Below, piece by piece: positions 34,743 to 46,548 of a DNA stretch of 64,000 bases (the stretch's first letter is position 1; every line of letters starts with the position of its first letter). The translations under genes and the position numbers were made by a program. This stretch comes from Plantago ovata (Eukaryota; Streptophyta; Magnoliopsida; Lamiales; Plantaginaceae). Under the pieces are notes generated by a model. That model was not told the DNA's origin. It was given only the letters and a program-made list of their open reading frames with translations, and did not search any database. The stretch is taken from positions 74,138,753 through 74,202,752 of the forward strand of contig CM051456.1 in the NCBI GenBank assembly GCA_028274465.1, written 5' to 3'.

Positions 34743-35033
34743 GCTTCAACAAGAATTGAATCCCAAATTCTTGCAAACTCTTGCAGAACCAAGTAGGTGT
34801 TTCATGGCCAAAATGAACACAACCATGAGAACGGAACGATGTTAGAACCTGTGTGGAATGCACTATCGTTTACACAAACGGCATATCAGTTCAAGGACAT
34901 CGCGTCTACTGTTAGCCAGTAAAGAAGGTGTATTCTTACAAAGGAGGGTTCAAAGGTGGTAACACCTACCTATCCTATGCAAGTATTCGATCGTTGGATT
35001 ATGCAACATGAAGGTTTTCTTCATGCGGGAGAT
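34743..35033 (+). other. Copia A 3' internal end with polypurine tract
   Basis: Copia A resumes with the duplicated GCTTC and ends in CATGCGGGAGAT directly before the LTR start TGTTGGAAATTG, a copia-type polypurine tract. No coding frame. Confidence 0.65.
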
Positions 35034-35807
35034 TGTTGGAAATTGAAGAAAAATGATAAATAAATAATACATTTTGTGGTTTATTTATATGGAGACCATT
35101 TCTTAATTATTGATTAATTAAGATAAAGTAATATATATTTGAAAGGTACTCCGTAAGAGCTTCGATTGGATATATTGGATGCCCATAACGGACTTTGGGC
35201 TAGTGAGGAATAAGTGCTTAAAATTAGAAGGTTGAGTGGGTGTGTCCCACATTGCTTGAGCTAGGGTTTTTCTAGTTCAACATTTCAAGACCTTCTAGAA
35301 GATGTTGCTTCATGTTCACATTTGTAACTCATGGAAGTTACAAATAGTTAACATGACATTTGTTGTCTCCCATAAGTTACAAAATATTTTACACTTATGG
35401 AGGATGAATTGCACTTATTGGAGATGAAGTTACATACTCCATTCCTCACATATAAATAAGTCTCCTTTGTGTTGGAAAAAGCAAGAGAAACAAAACCTAA
35501 ATCTCTTACTTCCTTGTTCCTTTCTTCTCGACTTTCCTTTTGTATAATCTGGGCACCAGTTTCCGTTCGCCAGGAACAGCTAGCGAGTGCAGCTAGTTGT
35601 TAAGGTTTAACCGTTGTATCTTGGGAAACAAGCGTTCAACGATACCTCAAGCACCTTAGTGAGGGGACGTAATTGTTTTAAGGAAAATGTGCATGCACAT
35701 GCCTCGATTTTATGTTTGATAAGATACGGTTTGATTTATTGATTTTTCCTACATATTATAATTCATTTTATACTAATATCTTCAATTTCCTCTTGATAGG
35801 TGCTACA
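35034..35807 (+). repeat. Copia A 3' LTR (complete)
   Basis: 774 bp, TGTTGGAAATTGAAG...GATAGGTGCTACA. From 35257 on it matches 4783-5332 closely. It ends exactly where the hAT fragment begins. Confidence 0.85.
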
Positions 35808-36541
35808 TGATCATTACTTCCCTAAGATTTATTCAGCATCTGATGTTGCAGATCACAAAATTAAAAGAATGTCCGAACTGCTATTTATGATCTATATGGT
35901 TAGTATGAGAAGATATATTCTTGAAGTTCAGCGTCTTCTTCTACATCCTCTTCTTCGACACCTAATTCTCAATCATTGAGCTTCGATGCATCAATTTCAT
36001 TGGCAGCCCGCTCTACGGGTATGAGTGCATTTCGCAGTCACATATCTTCTGTAGAGAGTGTTCAACCACATAAAAATGAGCTTGATGCATATTTTGAAGA
36101 TGGTATACTCACACAAGAGAACACACCTGACATGTCTCTGATGGACCTAGATGCTTTGAAATGGTGGAAAGATGCTACAAAATACAAAATTCTCTCTAGA
36201 ATGGTTGCAGATATTTTAGCTATCCCAATCAGTACCGTGGCTTCGAAATCAACTTTCAGTGATGGTTCAAGAGTGATTGATAGATACCGTGCTTCTTTGG
36301 CACCAAAGACCGTAGAAATGTTGATGTGCAGCAGAGATTAGTGTCGTAAGCTTCATGGGGTGAAAAATAATGCTAAGGTATGAATATCAATTTTATTCTA
36401 TGGTACCTCTTCTCTATCATATTCTGTAAGTTGCACCATGTATTTATTTATTTATTTTTATGCTTTTTTCTTTTGCAGAAGATGGAAGATCCATTTGAAA
36501 TTACACTACCTGACCCATAAGTTATAAGTAAGTTCATTCTG
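35808..36541 (+). pseudogene. hAT transposase C-terminal fragment (RICESLEEPER-like)
   Basis: A frame from 35976 to 36341 reads through the hAT dimerisation domain: KNELDAYFEDGI, LDALKWWKDATKYKILSRM, ADILAIPISTVASKSTFS, GSRVIDRYRASL. The bases just after the copia A LTR still give DHYFPKIYSASDVADHKIKRM-like residues in another frame, the region preceding that domain. A further exon-like end (ITLPDP) sits near 36500 after an AG acceptor. The BED finger and catalytic region are absent. Copia A evidently landed in this gene, or a breakpoint removed the rest. It belongs to a different hAT family from the element at 47196. Confidence 0.8.
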
Positions 36542-37369
36542 CTATTGGCTGGACTACTACTATTGTTCATTTACTCTCTGATCGTGATATCTGTTTCAGT
36601 ACTGTGTATGTACAGGATCATGAATTTATGAGTGTGAAAATTATTTTTATTAAGCTTAAGATAGTTGAGATAGTGTCTGTTTCAGTAATATCTGTTCAGT
36701 TCTGTGTGAAAAACTTGAGATAATGTCTGTGATAGAGTGGCTAAGCTGCAAGCATTTATATTTATTCGAATAAAGGTCTTAACTGGGACTTACCGATGTT
36801 GTATGTATTGTACTAGTAACAGAGTTGATTATTATCTACGCGAGCAAATTCAATTGTTTTGCCAGACATGCATATAATATGATAACTAGAATTAAGTTGC
36901 AAAGACGTTAATTTATGCAGACCGGTAGTTTATAGTGGACAATACATTTTATCATTTGTATAATGTATAACTTTCTGGACTTGTGACACTAATTGTTGGT
37001 TAGTTGAGACAAAGCACGTACCATAGACTTTTTTTTTTTTTTTGATAGTTAGAAATTTTAAGTTGTGTATATTCAAAAACTCATTATAAACACTTACAAC
37101 TCCAACCATAACATAAAAACACACAATCCCACAACACATTTAACAGTTTAAGTTGCAACTTCCATCCCTAGTGCCCAACAAGTTTCACTACCACAATGCT
37201 CAAAATCTAATAGGGATAATTAAGTACTCATGGGAAGGGGCATATACAATTCATGTTTTATTGCCATCTTTCCTAGTTCATACCGTACACGATGTACTAT
37301 GCTAAATTAGTTTAAGAAAACATATGGTAGAATGAAGAGAATTTAGGTTAACTTAGAATAGAAAATTAC
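36542..37369. other. AT-rich spacer
   Basis: No gene or element boundary was recognised. A T17 run lies near 37029-37045. The DNA immediately left of 37370 would be intron following the captured exon described next. Confidence 0.4.
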
Positions 37370-37439
37370 CTGCCGTGTCGATCATGTCATCCACCATCAC
37401 CGAAACTTTTCCTTTAACGTCACCAATCAGATTCATTAC
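37370..37439 (-). pseudogene. PRS: Captured exon of ribose-phosphate pyrophosphokinase (PRPP synthetase)
   Basis: On the minus strand a 70-bp segment bounded by an acceptor (TGTAG) and a donor (GGCAG|GTAATT) translates to VMNLIGDVKG followed by KVSVMVDDMIDTA. This is the PRPP-binding loop region of plant PRPP synthetase, the enzyme that transfers pyrophosphate from ATP to ribose-5-phosphate for nucleotide synthesis. No other exon of the gene is seen in the following 230 bp or upstream, so this is a fragment and not a gene. Upstream DNA to 38100 looks like a 5' leader with an intron, perhaps from the same or another captured gene. Confidence 0.7.
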
Positions 37440-38130
37440 CTACATTTGATAAAATTAATAAACCAGCAAAACCAGATACTAATTAAACTCCGAAAGAGTC
37501 CATGTTAACATATGCTACATACAATCGTTCACCTTGTCTTTACTTTAATTGAGCTCAAGAAACTTGAACCATAGTTGCCCCCAATCTCAACACATAAAAA
37601 CGGAACAAAAAACCGCATATATGATACCCGAGCAATAATCAAGACCACTACAACCCAAGAAATTGAAAGCATTGCCCCATTCACATCACAAGCTAAAGGA
37701 AACACAATCAACTAACAATATCCCGCGAGAAATTCAAAATTCAGTCTAGTTCTACAAACATAAATCATATTAACACAAAACCAAGAACCAAGAAGCGCAA
37801 ATAAAAACCCAATCTTCGATGAATCCATGCCATAAAGACGAAATCCAAAGCTTAATTGAAATTCAAGCTAATTAATTGAAAAATTGAAATAATTCCCAAA
37901 ACTTAGGGTTTAGAGAACATACCTTAATACCTTAACTTGTAGAGATGAAGGTGAAGGAGGAGGAGCCGGAGGCCGGTGGTGGTTGGAGGCAAGGCGGCAG
38001 CGTTGGTGGAAGGCAGTGGTGGTGGTGTTGAAGTCGAGGCGGTGGGTGGTGGGTTAGGATAGAGGTGGAGTAGCTAGATAGAGAGAAAGAAAGAAAATGG
38101 AGAGTTATGAAACTATCAGATCTAGATCTG
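37440..38130 (-). other. 5'-leader-like segment upstream of the PRS exon
   Basis: On the minus strand a CT-rich stretch with CCTCCAACCACCACCGGC-type words (37960-38095) ends at TTAAG|GTATGTTCTC near 37923, a good donor. It is followed by an intron-like T-rich segment with CTCTAAACCC. No ATG-initiated coding frame joins it to the PRS exon. Confidence 0.35.
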
Positions 38131-38159
38131 ATCTTATCCCTTTTTTTTATTTTTTTATT

Positions 38160-38345
38160 TTAACTTTAGCGACGGATAAGCATCGATCCGTCGCTAATAT
38201 ATATATATTTTTTATTTTTAAAATTTGGTCAAATAAATTAGAGACAGATAGATTTATCCTCGCTAAGTAGAAGCCGAACTGTCTTCCGTCGCCAAAATCA
38301 CCAATCCGTCGCGATCCCTCTCTAATTGGCTGTTTTCTTGTAGTG
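38160..38345. mobile_element. CACTA-type transposon terminus
   Basis: TTTTCTTGTAGTG at 38333-38345 is the inverse of CACTACAAGAAAA, a very common plant CACTA end. Inside it are subterminal words of the form TCCGTCGC/GCGACGGA (about 38166, 38187, 38285, 38304), in both orientations. The opposite terminus was not found in the window, so the element is partial or its other end has decayed. Confidence 0.6.
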
Positions 38346-38883
38346 ATTTTGGTCTAGACTGGATGAATTCAAGACTTTCCGGTTCAGTTTCCAAATCAGA
38401 TATATTAGGGATACCGGTCCGATTCCTTTTTAAAACCAGTAATAATCGGTGTGGACCGTATAATCGAAACAAGTGGTGAATAGCGTTTTATTTATTATTT
38501 AACTCACATACAAACATAACCATATCCCCCCCCCCATTTTCAACTCCTCCCTATCGAGATCTCTTAGTATTCTTCTTCTTCTTTCAATCTTATTGAAGAC
38601 ATCAACAAATTATATACAAGCACAGTCGCAACCCACAGATGAAGCCATGCCAGGTGTATGTGTTGCTAGAAAGGTTGGTTGGATCGAATGGAAAAGGTAT
38701 GTGCTTTGTTAATTGTTATTGTCAACGACATATCCTCACACTCTTGTTTTCATTCATTTCTCAGAATCTTATTATTTTCACTAAAAATATATCAATGACA
38801 ATGACTCAAAGAAATCATGTCAATTCAACAAATGTGTTTTGCTGCTAAGTGTGTCAATGAGCAAGGGCCATGGTGTGCTAAAA
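38346..38883. other. Spacer without recognised features
   Basis: Ordinary AT-rich DNA with a C10-type run near 38528. No credible coding frame. Confidence 0.4.
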
Positions 38884-39350
38884 AATACTACAATTGAGAT
38901 TTGTTAGTTCGTGGGAACCAGCTACCTGGAGACAAAATATTAGTAAAAAATGAGAGCTTGGTGACCTGTAAGACAAGATCAACAAAAGAAAAGCAAACGT
39001 AAGATTCCACTGGGACATCGGTGTGGTGCCGATCGTATAGACTCCAATGTCCAAGTTAGCACGTTTGTAATATGAAAAGAATAAAGTAAATGTGCACGTA
39101 TTAAACAAAACTAGAAGCTTAGCCAGATTCAAGATGTAGGAGAACTGATTGATGATCAAATTGGTATCTCTAAAGTTCTGATGACCGGCTTAGAATCCTA
39201 CGGTGGTGGTTATAGCGGCGATATTGAGTATGTGACTGTAGTACACCAGCTGACTATTGATGGTTGGAGAATCCGAGTAAGGTGGATTTGATGTGTAATT
39301 GATTTTGTCGAACATGGATTAGATGTAATTGTTACTTGATGAGCGTTTAA
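38884..39350. repeat. Diverged fragment of the Tat-like LTR
   Basis: Collinear with 6120-6560: ACAATTGAGA, GTTCGTGGGAACCAGCTACCTG, GATTCCACTGGGACATCGG, GTGTGGTGCCGATCGTAT and AGTTAGCACGTTTG recur in order with many substitutions. It is an old insertion remnant ending about 290 bp before the KH-domain gene's start codon. Confidence 0.75.
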
Positions 39351-39455
39351 TTTATAATTAAAAAAACTGTTAGGGGTACAATAGAATTTACCCTTATTAA
39401 AAATATTAAAACAAATCTAGTTTGGGTCAATAATACCCTAGGGGCCTAGAGGGTA

Positions 39456-39640
39456 AATATATAAATATATATAAATAACCTTCGTCCTGCCACCACCACA
39501 CGATATTATCCCTTTTCTTCAATCTAGGGTTTTTCGAACGCCCACCCTCTATCTCTCTCTCTCTTTCTTCACAGTTCACGACAGCCGATACACTCTCATC
39601 TGCATCTCTTCCTCCGTTCTAGTACCTATTACCTCCAACA
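39456..39640 (+). promoter_or_regulatory. Core promoter and 5' leader of the KH-domain gene
   Basis: An A/T stretch with TATATAAATA words (39459-39477) is a plausible TATA element about 165 bp before the ATG. A CTCTCTCTCTCTTTCTTC pyrimidine tract (39550-39570), frequent in plant 5' leaders, follows it. Confidence 0.45.
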
Positions 39641-42600
39641 ATGGCAGAGGAAGTGCAGTACGCGTCTGCTGGCGGTGACTCGAACAAGCGAAAGTACGAA
39701 GACTCGCCGCCTCCGGTGGCGCGTAGAGCTACAGGTTTCTCTTCTCAGCCGGATTCTGGCGGTGGTGGTATGTACAACAGCGTTCCGCCTCCGTTGAGTG
39801 ATATCGAGTTGGCTAAGCAGAAGGCTCAGGAGATCGCCTTGAAGTTCCTCAATAATAACGCTGCTGCCGCCGCCGCCGTAGATCCCTTAAAAAGACCTAG
39901 AGTTGACAACGGCGGCGGAGGATATGATTCTTCTGATTCAGGTTGTTAATTTTACTTTACTCGCCGTTTATTTTGCTGATTTAATTTATTCATACTTGTT
40001 AGTTTAAACCTAGGGTTTTAGTTTAATTCTACAATTAGAATGTTAGGTTAATTCTACAGTTGATTTATGCTTTGATGCTTGCTTTAAAACTTCAACTCCA
40101 GCTTATGTCCTGTACAATTAAAACTCATCACTGTATCAATTATGTTTTAATCTAGAATTATAATAATGTTAATAGTCCTAGGGTCGAACAAAGTTAACTT
40201 GTTTGGGTGATGTTATCAAGTAAAAAAGAGAAGTTGGACAGTCTAGCTCGGCAACGGTGAAACCCTAACAATAAGGCCACATTCAACAAACCCAACTATT
40301 CTTCATAAGATTCAATCATTCTAATTTTATATGAATATGCATAAAATTTGGATAATTTTATTGAGGCTCGTCTGCCCAAACCCTGCGACTTGCTTACCAT
40401 TCAATGATGTAAATGCAGTTGTAGCACCGAAGCCTACAGGTTATGGCATGGGCGGAGGTATGCCACAAAGTGCATCTTATGGTGGTTATCCAGGTCCAAG
40501 CAAGAAAATAGACATACCAAATGGCAGGGTGGGTGTGATTATTGGCAAGGGTGGAGAGACTATAAAATCCCTTCAGAATACTTCTGGGGCTAAGATTCAG
40601 GTCACCAGAGATACGGATGCAGACCCTAACTCAGCAACAAGAGCAGTTGAGCTCACTGGCACTCCTGATCAGATAGCCAGAGCTGAACAGTTGATCACTG
40701 AAGTTCTTGCGGAGGTATAAATAGTTGAATGTCATCTAATATTACTAGTATGATTTTTAGTTAGCTAAGTATTAGCTCTTTATTGCCCACTAATGTTTTT
40801 TGGGGTAGAGCTGTTGTTTCAGTTCCAATATCCATGTGAAAGTTGTCTGATAAAGTTAATGATTTAAATACCCTCTTGTGGTTGAAGATTCTTGTAGCAA
40901 AGTTGTTTTTTTTTTTATTAAATTCTCACCATTTATTATTGGTACAGGCTGAAGCTGGTGGGTCCAGTGTAAGCTCGCGACGTTTTACTGGTCAATCTTC
41001 TGGAGCTGAGCAGTGTGTGTTGAAGATCCCTAACAATAAGGTTTGTCTAGATTTATATTGTGTTTGTTTTTCTTTATTTTCTGTTGGTGATGTGTGTCTT
41101 GTCTTTCATACTCTGATGGTCCACCATGCGTTGACATTTTTAGGTTGGTCTTGTTATTGGTAAAGGAGGTGAAACCATTAAAAGTATGCAAGCTAGGACT
41201 GGTGCGCGCATTCAGGTTAGCTTGTAAATATGTATCTGATGATGAGCATTTTCCTTTGACCTGTTACCATATCGGTGCCCCATCATTTTATTCAACTGTT
41301 TTATTCTCATATATTGATGTACTTTCTCATATTATGGCAGGTTATACCTCTGCATTTGCCCCCAGGCGACATGTCACAGGAGAGGACAGTCCAAATCGAG
41401 GGAACTACTGAACAGATTGAAGCTGCAAAACAATTGGTCGATGAAGTCACCAGTGAGGTTTGTCTTATGGTTGCATATATTTTGGTGATTTCTCTTTAGT
41501 TGCTTCACTCTATGGTAAAAGAAAATGTTTGAATGAGGCTCGTATCTGTCTACCCATGGACTTTTTCTTTACCCCTTGCAAATTATGTGACACTGAACTT
41601 TCAAAGTGCTTTCTTGTTTTGTTGTAGCTGTTTATTATTTTCTTTCTTGCAATTTTTCTGTCTCTCCGTTTTTTCTCTCTCTCTCTCCTTCTGCTAGGTC
41701 TTCTTTTTGTTTTTCTAAATCGTTAGTCCGGTCCTAGCCTACCCCTAGTATTAGAGGGTAAATGCTCTGTTAGTCTGTTACCATTAGTGCTCCAAGTAAC
41801 ATCTGTTCCAGGCTATCTCCTGTGACCTCCTTTCTACTTATGTTAATATGCTTTTATTAAGCAGGCATTTGTTTCTAACAGCAAGACTAGTTGGTTTGTA
41901 AAATTTAATTTTGTGACTTCTTTGCTCTGCTTTATACTTCCCATAACAGTTGTCTCATTTTTCCATTTTGGAGGTTCATTGAGAACTGTCCAATTTGAAT
42001 AGTAGTCTGTTTTCACTCGATACCCACGTAATGACCCCTCATTATTCTTGTTTATTAATTATCTTTCATACTTTATTCATTCTATACATTTAAAATTTAA
42101 TTCGTACACTCTTAATTTCCCATACCCAGAGGCAAATGAGTGATTCTTGTTATGTGGCACAGAGCATGTTCTGAAAATGTTAAAAAGAACAAATAGTTGA
42201 CAAATATTGAGAGATGTAAGCAATGTACTCCCATTAAGTTGAGTTATACGGAGCAGAAGTTACTGTTAACGACTTGACAGAATATACTTGATAGTCTAAA
42301 AACAATAATCATGGAGCATTGATACGAAGCAAACTATTAGCGGCTTCTCTGCATAAGAAATTTTCTTCCTTTCACTAGGGAAGTTGTGAATACCTGCCAT
42401 ATAAGTTTGTCCAAAATATTGCTTTTAGCACAAAGTATTTTCTGAATGCATTTGAATGTACTGTAGTTCTGGGATCTGGTTCAGAATGTCGGGAATTCAG
42501 CTCATATCTTAGTGTTGTTGGTCCACTCAGTTATTAGTGCATTATTATGATTGCCTTCTGCATGGAATGGCTCCACGCTTATTTTTACACTGCATAAGTT

Positions 42601-45177
42601 CCTAAAGCCCATTGAGCCTCATATTTATCTGGTCTATTAATTGGCATAATAAGTTGCGTGAAAGGTCAGACTTCAGATTTCTGGATGATTGGAATATTAA
42701 TATTTTGAGGGTAGTTTGTTATGCAGTGTTTGATATAGAATAGTCATATCCTCTCTTTTCAACTTTCATGGTGGCCTGTTAGTTGTATCACCAGTGTTGG
42801 CAGAACTTTATTTCCTCAACATGTTTTTGCTCTTTGCGATTTGCTACTTTAGCTGTACTAGTATTCCCCTTCCTTTCACATCCGTATCAGGTTGATATTT
42901 AACCATTATGGACTGCCTCAAGTCATCTCGCACAATATTTCCTGCTGAATCAATGTGCAATTTTGCATGTACGGTACCTGCCCCCTATTTGTCTTTCGTG
43001 TGGTATAGAGGATTGGGGACCTCTTTTGCCATTTCTATCAATAAGATCCCTTGTCAGAGTACCCAGCCTTTGCTACACTTACGTCTACGGGGGTGGAGAA
43101 TCCTTTTGTAACTGTTGTCAAGATTCTCCCTCTGCTTGTAATAAGAGGGGCAGGGCTGGGTAAATTGGGTATTTATTCAACTGCAATAAATATGTTGGCG
43201 ATAAGCTCTTTCACACTTATTTAATTTACTTTTAAAGATTTTGTTTTCTATGATTGTTGCTGGAGTCGGAATATAGTTTCTTTGCCATTCATGTCTTTTT
43301 TTGTTATTTATTTATTATTCGTTTTTAAAGATGGTAGGTTGCTCAATTGATGATAGTTGGGTTCACATATTTATAGCTTGGTCCAGCGATTAGTAGTTAG
43401 ATAATTTTGTATTTGGATCTGTCAATGTGTTTGTCGCATTATTGCATATTCAGTTCCCTATGAGCACAACAGGTTTTGCGTGAGCCTTCTGGACTGAGGT
43501 AACTAACATAAGGTTTTGTAATATTTAGTGTTGGAGAAGCATAGAACTATAGTGATGTACAGATTATGCTCTAGTCATTTATGTGTAGACACCCTGCTAT
43601 GTCAGTGTCATTGCACTGTAAATCTATGCTTTATTGTCTCTTTGGGATTCAGTTGAGTTTTGAGGTCATTAGATCACTGGTGATGCAAGGATGTGATCTC
43701 AATCAACATTTGTCTTCTTTCTATCCCTCATTTTTTGCAAAATAACATATTGAAATATTCTAATCTATCATGTATTCCTCGACCAATATTGTCCAAAGCT
43801 CTCAGTCATGTTCTATTATTATCATTAGTTAGTATTTGCAATTTGTTCTGTACTACTTGGAATAGGAGAGGATGAGCTTCGGCTGGAGAAATCCAATAAT
43901 ACCACAATAGTACGGTATGTTGGCGTCTAATCTTTGCCTTGATGCAACTGTACAGAGATATTGTGTTTGACACTTTATGATATAAATGAGCATGTGATCT
44001 CTCGTGTCGGTTTAATATCCAGTTTACATGCCTACTTGTTTCATGCTTATTATTGCAACTTCTGCCATGCAAATCTCTGTCAATATGAATGTAAAACAAT
44101 GTTTTAGGTTCACTTGTCAATAACAATGTCTTGCAGAATCGTATGAGAAATCCGTCAATGTCTGGTGGGTATCCTCAGCAAGGCAATTATCAAGCTCGAC
44201 CTCCAACAAGCTGGTCACAGCCACCAACACAGCAACCTGCTTATGGCTATGTCCAACCTGGTGCATATCCTGGTCCACCCCAATACAATCAGCCTCCATA
44301 CTCTGGGTATCCTCCCCAGCCCACCCCTGGTGGCTATGCAGCTAGCTGGGACCAATCAACAACTCAACAAAATCAGCAAGCTCCACAGGGAGGATATGAT
44401 TACTACAACCAGCAGCAACCTCCACAGCAGCAGCCTCCAACAGATGGCTCTAACTATGGTTATGGTCAGCCACCAGCCTACAGTCAAGGACAAAGTTATG
44501 GTCAGGATGGCTACGGCGGCTATCAGGCAGGTAATGCTCAATCTGGTTATGGTGAATCCCAACAAAACACTGGATATGACCAGTCCCAGCAAGGATACAG
44601 TTCTACCTATAGCAGTGCCCCTAATCCTACTTCGGATGGGCAAACTCCTTCATATGGAACACAGGGTGACAACAACAATCAAGCTCCACCTGCTGCACAG
44701 TCATACAATGGAAGTGGTGATGCGACAGCAAATGCTAATTACCCACCACAAGCTGCCACGCAACCAGCCTATGGGGCACCCCCAACTTCACAAGCTGGTT
44801 ATGGAACTCAACCTGGTTATGGCAGTTATGGACCACCTCAGGGTCAAAAGCAGCCTCCTAGTGGACAGCCAGCTGCATATGCTCAGCCACAGCAGTCTCC
44901 TAGTGCTGTGCAAGGTGGTGCATATGGTCAACCTGGGTACCCTCATTCACAGCCTCCACCTGCTCAGACTGGGCCTCCATCATCTGGATATCCACCTCAG
45001 ACAGGGTATGGAGCTCCTACATATGGAAACCAGCCTGGATATGGGCAACAGCCGCCTGCACAGTATAACAGTTCATACGGTTCTGGATATCCTGCTCCTG
45101 CAGCTTACTCTTCTGATGCGACCCCACCTCCATCCGCCCAACCTACTGGTGCTGCTAAAGCTTCACCCCCGAGTTGA
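39641..45177 (+). CDS. KH-domain RNA/DNA-binding protein with Q/Y-rich tail (FUBP-like)
   Basis: Six exons, all with GT..AG junctions: 39641-39941, 40419-40714, 40948-41040, 41144-41215, 41341-41457, 44137-45177; 639 residues. Residues 1-100 are low-complexity with a helix LSDIELAKQKAQEIALKFLNN and a basic KRPR. KH1 (about 131-199) has the GKGG loop (143-146). KH2 (about 220-293) has GKGG at 236-239 in GLVIGKGGETIKSMQ. Residues 294-639 are Q/G/Y/P-rich with YGQ, SGYP and QPGYG repeats, resembling a prion-like or condensate-forming domain. The family is plant far-upstream-element-binding-like proteins, which carry two KH domains where animal FUBP has four. KH domains bind single-stranded RNA or DNA; the nuclear RNA-processing role is inferred. 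Intron 5 is 2.7 kb, and I see no transposon boundary in it. Confidence 0.88.
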
Positions 45178-45842
45178 TTTGCTGAAGAGTGAAGTATGTT
45201 ATTGTACTGTTTTACTTTTGTTTCCAACTCTTGGATTTATCGAGGTCGTAGATTCTGTAGTTTCTGGAGGGTTTTTTTTTTTTTTTTGTGGATTGCTAGG
45301 CCTTTAAAATTTTATGGTTTTTATGCATATCACATTGTGTATGGTATATTCATGCCATCTTATTCTGTCGTACAACTCAAATATTGTTTGGCCTTGCTTA
45401 TCTGTTTGATCCATTCCGCATCGGTAATAGTGTTGTTAACTTTTACTTGATATGGTTTGGGCATTGCTTAAACAGTTCAACTGTCTCGTCCCATTCTCCA
45501 TCATACTGTTACAGACAGTGTCCATCATATGGTAAATAGAGATTACGGTTCTGTTGGTTGAGAATTATCTGAGGGGTTTGGGCTGGGGTTCGAAAGTATT
45601 ACAGCTGTTGTGATTTTAAATTTTGTAATTTTGGCCATTTAAAAAGAAAAAAAAAAAGTGGAGTTTGAGGATATGCGCATTATAACTACATCAGAAAAAA
45701 AAAAAAACCACCTTGAACTTGAATAGTATACAAAAAGCACCTTGCAAAACCTAGTACATGATAGAATCATATGTTCAATTGAAGGTTTTTATTTTCCTCT
45801 GGTTGAGCAGTAAACCTTGAATTAGGCTAAAACTATCAAGAT
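45178..45842 (+). other. 3' untranslated and downstream region of the KH-domain gene
   Basis: T-rich, with a T16 run near 45271-45287 and A-rich runs near 45645 and 45700. No obvious AATAAA signal was located, so the transcript end is not placed. Confidence 0.35.
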
Positions 45843-45942
45843 CACGAAACTTGATTTCGTCAAGTGCCCAAGAATGAGAGAAATGAAAATACCACGAAAC
45901 TTGATTTCGTCAAGTGCCCAAGAATGAGAGAAATGAAAATAC
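45843..45942. repeat. Perfect 50-bp tandem duplication
   Basis: The unit starting CACGAAACTTGATTTCGTCA occupies 45843-45892 and is repeated without change at 45893-45942. The unit contains a small inverted word (GAAACTTGATTTC). Confidence 0.85.
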
Positions 45943-46548
45943 CAAACTTGGCAGGAAGCCCGTTGCTAACTTCCTGTGAGCTCGCATCAGGCAGGAAGTC
46001 TTTGGCCCAATTCCAGCTAAATTTCAACGGTTTATATATTTTTGTATTGTTTTTTATCTATATAAAAATGTAAAAAGTATTTAATATGTTGTTTCATTGT
46101 GTATGATATACGTGTTTACTTAGTTAAATCTACCTGGAGTGTATAACTGACATATTTTTTATTTCTAAAAGTATAATATGCATTATTATTAACAAATAGC
46201 TGATTATAAAACAATTTTTACTATAAAATACATTTAAAATTTTCAAATGACTTAAATCAAGCAAAATTGAAACAAAATGGATTCAATACATTCGTTTAAA
46301 AGAGTTTTCCAGGAGCCATGGGAAGCCCAACAGGATTTCCCACGAACCGCGGCTTGAACTTCCTGCCGTTCGCGGGAAGGTCAAGATGATCTTCCACAGT
46401 TTGTTTGTGGGAGCTGGGAAGCGCATCTACCATTCATTTTAACTATTGGTAATTTTAAAACTTATAAAATGAAAAATTACCTCTAATCATCTACGTAATA
46501 TTCAAACATATGAAATTCATCAAATGTAAATTGAGTAATATACTACTC
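45943..46548. other. Spacer with inverted GGAAG/CTTCC words
   Basis: No gene. Words such as GGCAGGAAGCCCG, CTTCCTGCCG and GGGAAGCCC recur (45950-46010, 46318-46420), perhaps an old inverted-repeat element, not resolved. Confidence 0.3.

Larger units (their letters stand above)
4778..35807 (+). mobile_element. Copia A: old Ty1/copia element split by two nested gypsy insertions
   Basis: A truncated left LTR (about 4778-5332) and a complete right LTR (35034-35807) share several hundred nearly identical bases up to the ending GGTGCTACA. Internal DNA is found in three blocks: 5333-6111, 22687-26042 and 34743-35033. The gaps are filled by a Tat-like element flanked by ATTAT and an Athila-like element flanked by GCTTC. 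Removing both leaves a continuous plus-strand copia relic whose reverse-transcriptase and RNase H remnants lie in the middle block. No long ORF survives. The right flank is a hAT transposase fragment. Confidence 0.75.

Noticed and set aside
37646-37665. CACTACAACCCAAG as the partner of the CACTA end at 38345
   Set aside because: Only the first eight bases fit. No subterminal words and no 3-bp duplication.
44165-45307. 380-codon frame overlapping the last KH-gene exon
   Set aside because: Shadow of the Q/Y/P-rich exon in another frame. The exon frame fits the splice junctions and the domain style.
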